Source: CSP1-5 sp964558395
Lineage (GTDB): Bacteria > Methylomirabilota > Methylomirabilia > Methylomirabilales > CSP1-5
DNA length: 64,000 nucleotides
Assembly (NCBI GenBank): GCA_964558395.1
Contig: CAZLDS010000008.1
Span: 1 to 64,000, forward strand
Reading direction: 5' to 3'
Made by a program: the position numbers and the translations under genes. The notes below the pieces were generated by a model. That model ran no database searches, had not been told where the DNA came from, and saw nothing but the letters and a program-made list of their open reading frames with translations. Of the stretch, positions 23,946 through 32,133 are shown one piece after another. Each line of letters starts with the position of its first letter. Position 1 is the stretch's first letter.

Positions 23946-24553
23946 TACGCCTCCAGATAGCTGCGGATCTTTTCTTTGAACTCCATCCGCGCGCGATGAA
24001 TCCGCGATCGGACAGTACCTCCCTCGAGGTTCAAGGCCGAGGCGATCTCATCGTAAGACAGCCCCTGGATATCCCGCAGGACCAGAACCACCCGGTGCTC
24101 GGGAGTCAGCTCCGCTAGCTTCGCCTGCACCACGGCGTGGAGCTCTCGCTGGGTCAGTAGCTCGTCGGCAGGAGGGGCGGGATCCGGGGATCGCGCCAGG
24201 GGATTTCGACTTGGTGGATCTGTCGGGAGCGTTGCCACAGAAATCTCGCGGCCCTTCCGCTTGAGGGCATTCAGGCAATGGTTGTGGGCGATGCGGTACA
24301 GCCAGGTTGCAAAGGCCGCCTCCCCTCGGAATCGAGGCAACGCTTCGTACGCCTTGAGGAACACCTCCTGGGTGAGATCCTCTGCGAAAGCCCTCTCCCC
24401 AACCATTCGGTACATGAAATTGAGGATCATTTTCTGGTGCCGCTCGATGAGAGACGAAAAAACTTCCCGATCCCCCGCCAGAACTTGCTCCACGAGTGCA
24501 TGATCCGCATCCCGGCCCTCGGAGATTGTGCCATGAAAGGAGCGTCTCACCAT
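23945..24553 (-). CDS. ECF-family RNA polymerase sigma factor (RpoE-like)
   Basis: A 202-aa group 4 sigma factor. Region 2 (about 18-90): LVEQVLAGDREVFSSLIERH, MYRMVGERAFAEDLTQEVFLKAYEAL, FATWLYRIAHNHCLNALKR. Region 4 (about 135-195): LTPEHRVVLVLRDIQGLSYDEIASALNLEGGTVRSRIHRAR. No region 3. The frame stays open far upstream, but the ECF promoter at 24564-24592 ends only 10 bases before the ATG at 24553, so I take that ATG, which implies an almost leaderless mRNA. It is cotranscribed with its anti-sigma and probably autoregulated. Confidence 0.9.
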   Translation of the reverse strand: MVRRSFHGTISEGRDADHALVEQVLAGDREVFSSLIERHQKMILNFMYRMVGERAFAEDLTQEVFLKAYEALPRFRGEAAFATWLYRIAHNHCLNALKRKGREISVATLPTDPPSRNPLARSPDPAPPADELLTQRELHAVVQAKLAELTPEHRVVLVLRDIQGLSYDEIASALNLEGGTVRSRIHRARMEFKEKIRSYLEA

Positions 24554-24563
24554 TTCTGAAGAC

Positions 24564-24592
24564 TTAGACAACCCGGCTGTCCAAGAAGTTCC
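24564..24592 (-). promoter_or_regulatory. Autoregulatory ECF-sigma promoter
   Basis: On the - strand: GGAACTT (24592-24586), 16-base spacer, GTCTAA (24569-24564), identical to the best RpoE-type consensus. It drives the sigma/anti-sigma operon. Confidence 0.75.
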
Positions 24593-24670
24593 TTCAATCC
24601 CTTCACGCCGGCCACGGTACCACCCGCGCATGGTGCGGTCAATAGCACCCCTGGGATAACGCTTCAATCC

Positions 24671-24699
24671 TTGACACCAACCTCTCGTTGCCCTAAAGT
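24671..24699 (+). promoter_or_regulatory. Sigma70-type promoter of the CrtC-like gene
   Basis: TTGACA (24671-24676), 17-base spacer, TAAAGT (24694-24699). The expected start near 24706 is only about 3 bases before the ATG at 24709, which suggests a leaderless transcript; no ribosome site is visible. Confidence 0.5.
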
Positions 24700-24708
24700 C
24701 GGCCCGAT

Positions 24709-25815
24709 ATGCATCGCTTTCGCACACTTCACTTGGTATTCCTGCTGCTTATGCTCGGACTCTCCGCCAGCCCCGAGGCCGAAGCCTACCGCCGCGCCTT
24801 GCCCGGCTACCGATTTCAGTTCCCCCAGGATCACTTCAGTCATCCCGACTTCAAGACCGAATGGTGGTATTACACCGGCCATCTGCGGACGACTGACGGG
24901 GAACGGTATGGATACCAGGTGACCTTCTTCCGTGTCGGGACCGATCAGGGCGGGAACGCGGCGAACCCGTCCCGTTGGACGGTACGGCACCTCTTTCTCG
25001 CTCACTTCGCCATCTCGGATCTGAACCGTCAGCAATTCCACTTTACCGATCGGTTCAACCGAGGTGCACTAGGGAACGCCGGAGCTAGCACGGAGGTCCT
25101 GAAGGTCTGGAACGGCGATTGGCATCTTCAGGCGGACGGGACCGCTCTTCGCTTGCAGGCCCAGGATGACAAATATGCGGTTGACTTGGCCCTGAAACCG
25201 GTCAAGGCGCCAGTGGTGCACGGCGAAGAGGGGGTGAGCCAGAAGGGCGAAGGTGCAGGCTACGCCTCGCACTACTATTCGATCACTCGCCTCAAGACCA
25301 CCGGCACGATAACCGTCAACGGCCAGACGAGGGAGGTCAAGGGGTGGAGCTGGATGGACCATGAGTTCGGCAGCAGCCAGCTCCGTGAAGAGCAGGAGGG
25401 CTGGGATTGGTTTGGCCTTCAACTCGATAATGGCGTGGAATTGATGTTCTATCTCATGCGGCGGGAAGGGGGGCGGCCCGATCCGCATTCGGGTGGCACT
25501 CTGATTCTGCCGGACGGAACCTCCTTTCCCCTGACCCTCTCGCAGGTCGAGGTCCGACCGACCGGGACCTGGAAGAGTCCTCGAAGTCAGGCCACGTATC
25601 CGATGGGATGGGAAATCGAGATTCCGCTCCATGAGGTCTCCCTTACCGTAACCCCGAGGTTTCCTGACCAGGAGCTGGACACGCGAAAGAGCACCCGTGT
25701 CATCTACTGGGAGGGGAGTGTCGAGATAAAGGGACGATACCAAGGAACCGCGGTGGCCGGTCAGGGATATGTGGAACTGACCGGTTACGCGGCGAAATTC
25801 AATATGGAGATCTAG
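24709..25815 (+). CDS. Secreted CrtC/AttH-like lipocalin-fold protein
   Basis: A 368-aa exported protein of the predicted-secreted-hydrolase group (COG5621), related to carotenoid 1,2-hydratase CrtC. It has a signal peptide (residues 1-26, FLLLMLGLSASPEAEA) and the conserved blocks FPQDHFSHPDFKTEWWYYTGHL, YGYQVTFFRVG, RHLFLAHFAISDL, YYSITRLKTTGTITVNG, and GWSWMDHEFGSSQL, plus a second barrel ending VIYWEGSVEIKGRYQGTAVAGQGYVELTGY. The fold is a double lipocalin. Without carotenoid genes nearby the hydratase name should not be assumed. The thioesterase gene starts at the very next base after its stop. Confidence 0.85.
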   Translation: MHRFRTLHLVFLLLMLGLSASPEAEAYRRALPGYRFQFPQDHFSHPDFKTEWWYYTGHLRTTDGERYGYQVTFFRVGTDQGGNAANPSRWTVRHLFLAHFAISDLNRQQFHFTDRFNRGALGNAGASTEVLKVWNGDWHLQADGTALRLQAQDDKYAVDLALKPVKAPVVHGEEGVSQKGEGAGYASHYYSITRLKTTGTITVNGQTREVKGWSWMDHEFGSSQLREEQEGWDWFGLQLDNGVELMFYLMRREGGRPDPHSGGTLILPDGTSFPLTLSQVEVRPTGTWKSPRSQATYPMGWEIEIPLHEVSLTVTPRFPDQELDTRKSTRVIYWEGSVEIKGRYQGTAVAGQGYVELTGYAAKFNMEI

Positions 25816-26322
25816 ATGGACCTGCCACTAAATCTGACAAGCGATGAGAAAAATCTCCTGGAACGATTTCGATCCCTCGAGGACGAGGGACGGGCCGAAC
25901 TTTTGGCTCTCAGCGACAGGCTGGCGGTCGCCCGGCAGAAGAAAAAGGCTCCCCACTATCGGGACCTCATTGGCGAAGAAGTGGTGCGCAGGGAGAGCGG
26001 CGACACCGAGGTCCTGCTCACAGTGCGACCTTTTGTATTAAACCGCAACGGGATGGTGCATGGAGGCGTGATCTGCACGCTGATGGACGAAGCGATCGGC
26101 TGGGCGGCCCACAACACCCTAGGGGAAGGAGGACAGACAGTCACCGCTGAGCTCAAGATCAACTTCCTCACGGCGGCCACACGCGGGACTCTCACTGGCC
26201 ACGGACGCGTCATCCGGAAAGGAAAACATCTCATTGTTGGGCAGGGGAACATCCTCGATCAAGAGGGAAATCTGCTGGCCCACGGCCTCGGGACCTGGAT
26301 GATTGTCGATCCCGGCACCTGA
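25816..26322 (+). CDS. PaaI-type hotdog-fold thioesterase
   Basis: A 168-aa hotdog-fold protein, likely an acyl-CoA thioesterase. The core GMVHGGVICTLMDEAIGWAA (about residues 76-95) carries the HGG and catalytic Asp/Glu of the PaaI family, followed by TVTAELKINFLTAATRGTLTGHGRVIRKGKHLIVGQG divided over two strands. A 55-residue helical, charged N-terminus precedes the domain. It is directly joined to the CrtC-like gene and followed 11 bases later by the MBL-fold gene, so the three likely form an operon. Substrate unknown. Confidence 0.87.
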   Translation: MDLPLNLTSDEKNLLERFRSLEDEGRAELLALSDRLAVARQKKKAPHYRDLIGEEVVRRESGDTEVLLTVRPFVLNRNGMVHGGVICTLMDEAIGWAAHNTLGEGGQTVTAELKINFLTAATRGTLTGHGRVIRKGKHLIVGQGNILDQEGNLLAHGLGTWMIVDPGT

Positions 26323-26333
26323 AGGAGGCGTAC

Positions 26334-27107
26334 GTGAAGCAAGATCATCAGAAGGTACCCGAACGTTCATTGGAGCTCATCGTCCTTGGGTCAGGCGATG
26401 CCTTTGGTAGCGGTGGACGGAATCAGCCGGCTTTCCTCGTGAATCTCTCCTCGAGGGCGATTCTCCTGGATTGCGGGGCTACAACTCTCATCGCGCTGAA
26501 CCGGCTTGGCCTGGATCCGGGCTCGATCGAAACCGTCATCTTGAGCCACTTGCATGGGGACCACATCGCGGGTATTCCGTTTCTCTTCCTTCAATACCAG
26601 TTCCTTACGCGTCTCCAGGGGCCCCTGGTCATTGCAGGCCCTCCGCGAACCGAAGAACGCGTGGAAGCACTCTGGGAGTTCATGTACAAAGAGACCCACG
26701 ACATGATTGAACGGCGGTTCCCGACTCAGTATCTGGAACTCGCGCCAAACAACTGGACGCCGGTCGGACCTGTCGAGGTCCTCCCCCTGGAGCTGAAGCA
26801 TCATCATCGGGAAATCGCCTACGGATACAAGATAAAGGTTGGGGGAAAGGTCCTGGGTTATTCGGGTGATACCGAGTGGACGGATGCACTCGTTAAACTC
26901 GCCGACGGCTGCGACCTCTTCATCTGCGAGTCTTACCTGTACGAACGAAAGCTGCCGTTTCACACGAGCTACAAAGAGATCCAGGCGCATCGGTCTGCAC
27001 TGAACTGCAAGCGCCTGCTCCTCACCCATCTGCACGCCGATGCCCTAGCCCACATTGATGATATCTCGGACGAGGTAGCTTACGACGGCATGCGTATTCT
27101 TCTGTAG
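26334..27107 (+). CDS. Metallo-beta-lactamase-fold hydrolase (RNase Z-like)
   Basis: A 257-aa MBL-fold enzyme starting at GTG, with AAGGAGG 5 bases upstream. Zinc motif SHLHGDHIAGIPFLF (HxHxDH), LILDCG-type strand (ILLDCGATTLIALNRLG), GYSGDTEWTD (Asp ligand) and LLLTHLHAD (last His) are visible. The arrangement is that of RNase Z/ElaC-like or phosphodiesterase-type proteins, but the RNase Z exosite arm is replaced by an extended helical stretch (about 95-135). Substrate uncertain: tRNA 3' processing cannot be claimed from sequence. Third gene of the CrtC-like/thioesterase/MBL run. Confidence 0.85.
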   Translation: MKQDHQKVPERSLELIVLGSGDAFGSGGRNQPAFLVNLSSRAILLDCGATTLIALNRLGLDPGSIETVILSHLHGDHIAGIPFLFLQYQFLTRLQGPLVIAGPPRTEERVEALWEFMYKETHDMIERRFPTQYLELAPNNWTPVGPVEVLPLELKHHHREIAYGYKIKVGGKVLGYSGDTEWTDALVKLADGCDLFICESYLYERKLPFHTSYKEIQAHRSALNCKRLLLTHLHADALAHIDDISDEVAYDGMRILL

Positions 27108-27125
27108 TCCCTGCCTTCAAGAAGC

Positions 27126-27917
27126 CTATGGCGATTTCTTCCCCTGCCCTTCCCACAGCGGAAACAGGGCCATGTATTTCTCGGGGAAAGTGGCTTCGTA
27201 CCGAAGATACGAGGGGGTCGGGTAGCGATGGCCAGCCTTGTGGGTCTCTCGAAGCCCCTCAAGGATCTCGGAGAGGCGGCCGTAGGGAATCGAGAAGGCC
27301 ATCTCGTCATCCTGTACTTGGGCGAAGATCCGATCTCCGGAGCACGGGAGGATGACGTTACACTCCCGGGTCTTGATCGGCGTCACAATCAGGTCAGCGC
27401 AGTCCAGGCGCCCGCCGAAGGAAGAGGTGAGCTTTCCTCCTCGGTGCCAGAGCGCGGCTTGGACCAGGCGCATGATCTGCGCAGCGTTACCATAGAGGCA
27501 AACGACCTCTGGAATGAAGTTCGCCCTGTGTAGCGGCGCCATCAAGATCGTCCGATAACGGCCAGGCGCGTGCCGATCCACGGCTGCTTCCGACCGCGCA
27601 CCCGCCTCCGCAGTGGCGGTATACATCCCCTCACAAAGGTTTCCCTGAGTATAAATGGGAAGGGGCTTGTCCAATCCCAGCACCAGCACCCCTAACGAGC
27701 ACTGCATATCCTCCTTGGCCATCGCGATCGTCCACCCATAACGCCGCACCATATTGTAGCCTTGGCAGGTGGAGAAGCGGCGTTTCACATCCCGCAAAGG
27801 GCGGCGAGCCTTCTCCGGGATTGGCTCGCCGCCTGGGAGCATCTTTATGGCAATGGGATAGCTCTGGAGCAGCAGATACTCCATGAGTGTGTCGTGGGCC
27901 TGCTTCAGCTCTTCCAT
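27126..27917 (-). CDS. DUF169 family protein
   Basis: A 263-aa protein of the DUF169 family, which is common in anaerobes and archaea and of unknown function. The characteristic pieces are there: YPIAIKMLPGGEPIPEKARRPL near the start, FSTCQGYNMVRRYGWTIAM, MQCSLGVLVLGL, GNLCEGMYT, APLHRANFIPEVVCLYGNAAQIMRLVQA, FGGRLDCADLI, ECNVILPCSGDR. Seven Cys fall in conserved-looking contexts, which suggests metal or cofactor binding (inference). It is convergent with the MBL gene, whose stop is 18 bases away. ATG at 27917 is preceded by AGGAGGAAAA. Confidence 0.85.
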   Translation of the reverse strand: MEELKQAHDTLMEYLLLQSYPIAIKMLPGGEPIPEKARRPLRDVKRRFSTCQGYNMVRRYGWTIAMAKEDMQCSLGVLVLGLDKPLPIYTQGNLCEGMYTATAEAGARSEAAVDRHAPGRYRTILMAPLHRANFIPEVVCLYGNAAQIMRLVQAALWHRGGKLTSSFGGRLDCADLIVTPIKTRECNVILPCSGDRIFAQVQDDEMAFSIPYGRLSEILEGLRETHKAGHRYPTPSYLRYEATFPEKYMALFPLWEGQGKKSP

Positions 27918-28187
27918 GACTTTTCCTCCTCCCTTCCCCTTGTACAGACCGCATCTTCACCTGAAGTGAGCATACACCATTGCCCGTTTTGAACGTTCAT
28001 CTTTTTCACGTCTACGGCTGGTTACGCGTCATGGGTGGACTGGCGAAGAGGAAACGAGCCGGATGGCCCGAACTGGGTTCAGGGTTGGTTGTTTTGTGGC
28101 CTGATTAGCAGAGTGCCTTACAATGCACAAATACCGACGGAGCGGCAGCATGCGGAGAGCATAGACGGGTAAAGATATTGATCTGAT

Positions 28188-28604
28188 TCAGATATCCTCG
28201 ACGACGTCCACGACCACGTAAGTGTGCATATTCATGAGCACCACGTCAACCCCCACTCGCAGTCGGACGTAGCCTTCGGGCAAGGACGACAGCTGCATTT
28301 CCAGCTCGTGGGGCAGGCGCTTTCCCTCGAGTCCCGGCGGGAGGTGGCCACGCCGCTGAACCTGCTTTTGCAACCCGGGTGGGAGGGAGGACCGCTTGGC
28401 GAGACCGGGGGGGAGATGACGATGGTAATACTCCCGGATGAGACTCCGGTCCCGGTCGCTGAAAGCCACTTCCACATGCGTATTTTTTTCGTGAACAACA
28501 ACCCTGCCTGAAGTGCTGGGATACGTCGTACATCCAGCGACAATACCGACAGCGAAGATTCCCAGCAGGGCGACGAGGCCCCTTGCAATCGGTTTCTCTT
28601 CCAT
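28188..28604 (-). CDS. Small lipoprotein of unknown function
   Basis: A 138-aa exported lipoprotein. The start at 28604 has GGAGG 5 bases upstream; an alternative in-frame ATG at 28616 would add four residues. The signal peptide (ARGLVALLGIFAVGIVAGC) ends in a lipobox VAGC at about residue 24. The mature part contains FSDRDRSLIREYYHRHLPPGLAKR and two more LPPGL repeats (SLPPGLQKQ, HLPPGLEGK), a pattern seen in RcnB/YcfJ-like or anti-virulence-type small periplasmic proteins. The C-terminus (VVLMNMHTYVVVDVVEDI) is beta-like. Function not known. Confidence 0.8.
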   Translation of the reverse strand: MEEKPIARGLVALLGIFAVGIVAGCTTYPSTSGRVVVHEKNTHVEVAFSDRDRSLIREYYHRHLPPGLAKRSSLPPGLQKQVQRRGHLPPGLEGKRLPHELEMQLSSLPEGYVRLRVGVDVVLMNMHTYVVVDVVEDI

Positions 28605-29001
28605 TTTGACCTCCATCCTGTCCCCTCCATGGACTAGAATGAGTCCAAAGGAAAATGAAGCTTGTGTTCGGACGGAGGTCAGATTGCAAAGTCGGTGCCA
28701 AACTTGAATGCAAAGCACCAGGCTCAGGCATCATCCGGTCTGAAGAATGGCACCTGCCCCTGGGAGCGAGGAGGAACCCAACACGGCACCCACAGGGCCC
28801 GCACCGACAACGTGACAGTCGGCCCGCTGCACTTCACGAATGTCCTCACTCATCTCATTCTGTCCGGGAAGTTCCCGCCCGTTCCTCTTGTCAAGGCTAA
28901 TCTGTCGAGTCAATTATCATGCACTACTGAAAGATGATTTTTGGTAGAATACAGCCGCAGGCGGCCAGATCCGAGGAGCCTTATCGGAAGGAGAACAACT
29001 G
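28605..29001. other. Divergent intergenic region before the adenosyltransferase gene
   Basis: A 397-base spacer with no credible gene. It contains a 13-base palindrome CGGGAAGTTCCCG (28865-28877) and, just after it, TTGTCA (28888-28893) with AATTAT 18 bases on, a possible promoter reading right. AAGGAG precedes the ATG at 29002. I looked for a cobalamin riboswitch because the next gene handles B12, and found no recognisable box. Confidence 0.35.
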
Positions 29002-29565
29002 ATGCCTCGAATCACAAAGGTCTACACCCGGACGGGGGATGATGGCACAACGAGCCTTGGGACCCGGCAGCGTGTTTCCAAAGACTCGCTCCGTATCGAG
29101 GCCTATGGGACCGTCGATGAGCTGAACTCCCATATCGGAGTCGCCATCGCGGTCGGCGTCGACAAGGTCCTTTCAAAAGAGTTGGCGCGGATCCAAAACG
29201 ATTTGTTTCACCTTGGCTCCGACCTGTGCATTCCTGAAGAAGACAAAATGCACCTCAAGGTACCGCAGATTGAACAGCGCCACGTCGATGCACTCGAGCA
29301 GTTAATGGATCGCCTATCGACGGACCTCACGCCTCTGGAAAATTTCATCCTCCCCGGCGGGTCAGCCGCCGCCGCACACCTCCACGTTGCGCGTACCGTG
29401 TGCCGCCGCACCGAACGACTCGTGATCGCCCTAAGCCGCAAAGAGACAATCGGGGCCCTCGCCGTGAAGTACCTGAACCGCCTCTCCGATGCGCTGTTCG
29501 TCATGGCTCGGTACGACAATATGCGGCGAGGCATACAGGATATCACCTGGGACAGTAAGGCATGA
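29002..29565 (+). CDS. Cob(I)alamin adenosyltransferase, PduO type
   Basis: Transfers adenosyl from ATP to cob(I)alamin to make adenosylcobalamin. The 187-aa protein carries the PduO/MMAB N-terminal ATP motif VYTRTGDDGTTSLGT, then YGTVDELNSHIGVA, QNDLFHLGSDL, FILPGGSAAAAHLHVARTVCRRTER and YLNRLSDALFVMAR with the conserved Arg/Asp pairs. AAGGAG lies 7 bases before the ATG. It overlaps queC by four bases (ATGA), so the two are cotranscribed; a functional link may be that queuosine synthesis includes a B12-dependent step (QueG). Confidence 0.94.
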   Translation: MPRITKVYTRTGDDGTTSLGTRQRVSKDSLRIEAYGTVDELNSHIGVAIAVGVDKVLSKELARIQNDLFHLGSDLCIPEEDKMHLKVPQIEQRHVDALEQLMDRLSTDLTPLENFILPGGSAAAAHLHVARTVCRRTERLVIALSRKETIGALAVKYLNRLSDALFVMARYDNMRRGIQDITWDSKA

Positions 29566-30185
29566 GGGGCAAGCGAAGCCTCGTCCTCTTCAGTGGGGGG
29601 GTGGATAGTTCTACACTGCTCGCCGGGGAGGTCAAGGAAAGTTTCGACGTCGTGCCGGTGCACATCAATTATGGCCAGCGGGGCGCCCGCATGGAGCGAC
29701 GAAGTTGCGAGGCGCAAGCTCGTGCCGCCTGCGTGACATTGGAAAGCCTCGATGCCTCTGCCCTCGGCACCGGCTTTCGAGAACGGGCCAAAAAGGACCG
29801 CGACACTCCCTTTCCCCATCGGAATCTCGTGATCCTTGCGATTGCCCTTTCATACGCTCACGAGCGACATTGTACGCGCATCTGTCTTTCGATTAATCGT
29901 GATGATACCGAAGATCACCCAGCCTCAACGGTAGCATTCATTGAATCGTTCCGGGCAATGGCAGCGACGCTGGACAAGCGATTTGAGATCGCGACACCCC
30001 TGATTGCTCTCCGAAAGCACGAGGTGGTGCGCCTCGGCGCGAGTCTCGGCGTGGACTTCTCGAAAACCTACAGCTGCCTTGTGGGGAGCGAGCAGCACTG
30101 CGGGACCTGCGCGCAGTGCACCGCGCGCCAGCGCGCCTTCAGCCGAGCCGACATCTCCGAACCAGGGGAATGGTACGCCCGCTGA
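29562..30185 (+). CDS. queC: 7-cyano-7-deazaguanine synthase (QueC)
   Basis: ATP-dependent conversion of 7-carboxy-7-deazaguanine to preQ0, a step of queuosine synthesis. The 207-aa protein has the PP-loop LVLFSGGVDSSTLL, VHINYGQRGARMERR, FPHRNLVILAIALSYA and the C-terminal zinc site CLVGSEQHCGTCAQC. The sequence is more divergent than E. coli QueC (for example INRDDTEDHPAST instead of the usual GVNxxDYSGYPDC), so a related ATP-pyrophosphatase role is conceivable. No queD, queE or queF is present in the window. Confidence 0.85.
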   Translation: MRGKRSLVLFSGGVDSSTLLAGEVKESFDVVPVHINYGQRGARMERRSCEAQARAACVTLESLDASALGTGFRERAKKDRDTPFPHRNLVILAIALSYAHERHCTRICLSINRDDTEDHPASTVAFIESFRAMAATLDKRFEIATPLIALRKHEVVRLGASLGVDFSKTYSCLVGSEQHCGTCAQCTARQRAFSRADISEPGEWYAR

Positions 30186-30216
30186 AGTCGCTCGGGAGCT
30201 GCACTTCGGGAACGAT

Positions 30217-32034
30217 TTAGCGGCGGCGTTCGAGGGTTGTGGAGGCGCGAAGCTCCTGGCCGTTCCGCAGAAAGACCACCTCGACTTTGTCCCCGGCGCG
30301 CTTCGATCGCAAAACAAACACGAGATCGTGAAGATTCTTGATACGCACCCCGGCCATTTGCACCAGAACATCCCCAGCTTGCAGGCCAGCCTTTTCTGCT
30401 GGGCTTCCCGGGCGGATCCCGCTCAGCCGAACACCCTGTCCCTCCTGAGATCCGAAATCGGGGATCGAGCCAAAGTAGGCTCCGTACCCGCGACCTCCGC
30501 CGGCCCGCGGGGGTTCCTCGACCCGGACATACGTGACCGACTCGGACCGATTGGCCAGACGATCGATGACCTGATACACCAGCCAGGTTACGTCCGCAAG
30601 CCCTTCGCCGTTGATCTTATCCACCGTGTCTGAAGGCCGGTGATAGTCGGCATGCGGACCCGTGAAGAAAAAGACCACCGGAACGTTCCGGGAATAAAAA
30701 CTGGTGTGATCCGACGGACCGTATCCCCCCGCGCCAGCCTTGAGGGTCAAGTCGCGGCCCCGATTGACCTCCTCGATAAGCGCGGCAAACTCTTTCCCCG
30801 TTTTGACGCCGAAGACATACAGAGTGCGATGTGTGAGGCGGCCGATCATGTCGAGATTGACCATCGCCACCGTCTTCTGCAATGGGATGGGGGGCGATTT
30901 CACATAATAGGAAGAGCCAACAATCCCGAGCTCCTCCGCTGAAAAAGCCGCAAAAACCAAAGTCCGCTTGCCCCCACCACGGCTCGCAAAGGCTTTTGCC
31001 AGCAGGATCAGACCCGCCGTCCCTGAAGCATTGTCATCCGCGCCGGGGTGAATTTCACCATACCGAGACGAGGCAAGAGAGTACTCCCCCCCGAGGCCCA
31101 GGTGATCGTAGTGGGCACCGACGACGATGGCCGTCTCTCGCAGGGCGCGATCTGACCCCGGCAGGATTCCGATGATATTGGCGGCTGTTCCCCGCTCTTC
31201 AATTAGCTCCACCTGGATTGCGGCGCGGACCCCCGGGATCGGAACGCTGTGCGGTTGAAGAGTCCGATCGATCTCGCGTTGTAATTGGGTCACGGTCTTC
31301 CCGGTGGATTTGAGGAGTCCATCGGCCACCTGCCGCATGGCATTCACCGCGACGATGCCAGCCCGGCTTCCACCCGCTACCCCCCGTATAGCAAACATCT
31401 CTTCCGGCTCACCCCGATGAGTGAGTGGATCTTCCACGACAATCAAGGCCCGCGCTCCATGTTCCCTGGCATTGATGGCTTTGTAGCGAACTTCGGTATA
31501 CCGATAAGCGTTGGGATCCCGAAAGGGGCTCCTTTCGTCTTTCTCGCGCGGCTCATGGGTCATGACGAGAACAATCTTACCGGTCACATCAACGCCGGTA
31601 TAATCATCGTAGTTCAGTTCGGGCGCGGTGATCCCGTACCCCACAAAGACCACCTCGCCCTCCGCCGTGCCATCGTCGGAGAAACCAAAAGGTGTAAAGA
31701 GTTCTTCGGAGACAGCTTCTCCCTCCTTTGTATTTGATTCCCCCGTCATCCGCATGTGCGTCTTCGCGCCGACCCTCAAACCGGTGATCACCGGAAAAGG
31801 CTGTCGGTATCCTTCTGTTCCACCAGGTTTGAGCCCCGCCTCTTGGAAATCCCGGATGATGTGGTCCGCTGCGCGCTCAAGGCCCGGCGTACCGACCCCC
31901 CGGCCAGTCATCTCCGGGGATGCCAGAATCCGGACCTCTTCAAGGAGCGCCCCCGCCGTAATAACCTCCTCGCCTGCAGTCGCCGCCGTCAATAGCGGCA
32001 CGAGCAGAGTCAGTATGATCACCTCTCGTCGCAT
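30217..32034 (-). CDS. M28-family zinc aminopeptidase with PDZ domain
   Basis: A 605-aa secreted peptidase. Signal peptide at residues 1-22 (REVIILTLLVPLLTAATAG). A protease-associated (PA) domain spans about 120-270. The M28 catalytic core shows VVGAHYDHLGLG (His/Asp ligand), HPGADDNASGTAGLILLAKAF (bridging Asp), FAAFSAEELGIVGSSYY (Glu pair), and YGPSDHTSFY (last His). A C-terminal PDZ domain (about 515-600) includes GIRPGSPAEKAGLQAGDVLVQMAG. It should act in the periplasm or outside the cell on peptides. I use the ATG at 32034 with GAGGAGG just upstream; a further in-frame start lies 18 bases earlier. Confidence 0.92.
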   Translation of the reverse strand: MRREVIILTLLVPLLTAATAGEEVITAGALLEEVRILASPEMTGRGVGTPGLERAADHIIRDFQEAGLKPGGTEGYRQPFPVITGLRVGAKTHMRMTGESNTKEGEAVSEELFTPFGFSDDGTAEGEVVFVGYGITAPELNYDDYTGVDVTGKIVLVMTHEPREKDERSPFRDPNAYRYTEVRYKAINAREHGARALIVVEDPLTHRGEPEEMFAIRGVAGGSRAGIVAVNAMRQVADGLLKSTGKTVTQLQREIDRTLQPHSVPIPGVRAAIQVELIEERGTAANIIGILPGSDRALRETAIVVGAHYDHLGLGGEYSLASSRYGEIHPGADDNASGTAGLILLAKAFASRGGGKRTLVFAAFSAEELGIVGSSYYVKSPPIPLQKTVAMVNLDMIGRLTHRTLYVFGVKTGKEFAALIEEVNRGRDLTLKAGAGGYGPSDHTSFYSRNVPVVFFFTGPHADYHRPSDTVDKINGEGLADVTWLVYQVIDRLANRSESVTYVRVEEPPRAGGGRGYGAYFGSIPDFGSQEGQGVRLSGIRPGSPAEKAGLQAGDVLVQMAGVRIKNLHDLVFVLRSKRAGDKVEVVFLRNGQELRASTTLERRR

Positions 32035-32066
32035 AAACCTCCTCTTCGTCACATCCTCGGCCCTCA

Positions 32067-32087
32067 GCCCCTCGACAGGCTCGGGGC
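32067..32087 (+). repeat. REP-like palindrome
   Basis: GCCCC-TCGACAGGCTC-GGGGC, a 5-bp stem with the TCGACAGGCTC core that recurs in intergenic REP-like sequences of many environmental bacteria. Only one clear copy is seen here, with a partial echo (TTGTCGAACCGTCCTCAG) 10 bases on. Confidence 0.4.
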
Positions 32088-32133
32088 GGTGGGCATTGTC
32101 GAACCGTCCTCAGTCCTCGCCACTGCCCATAGG

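Noticed and set aside
28740..29001. Cobalamin riboswitch before the adenosyltransferase gene
   Set aside because: No B12-box-like GCCACTG sequence or matching helices were found.
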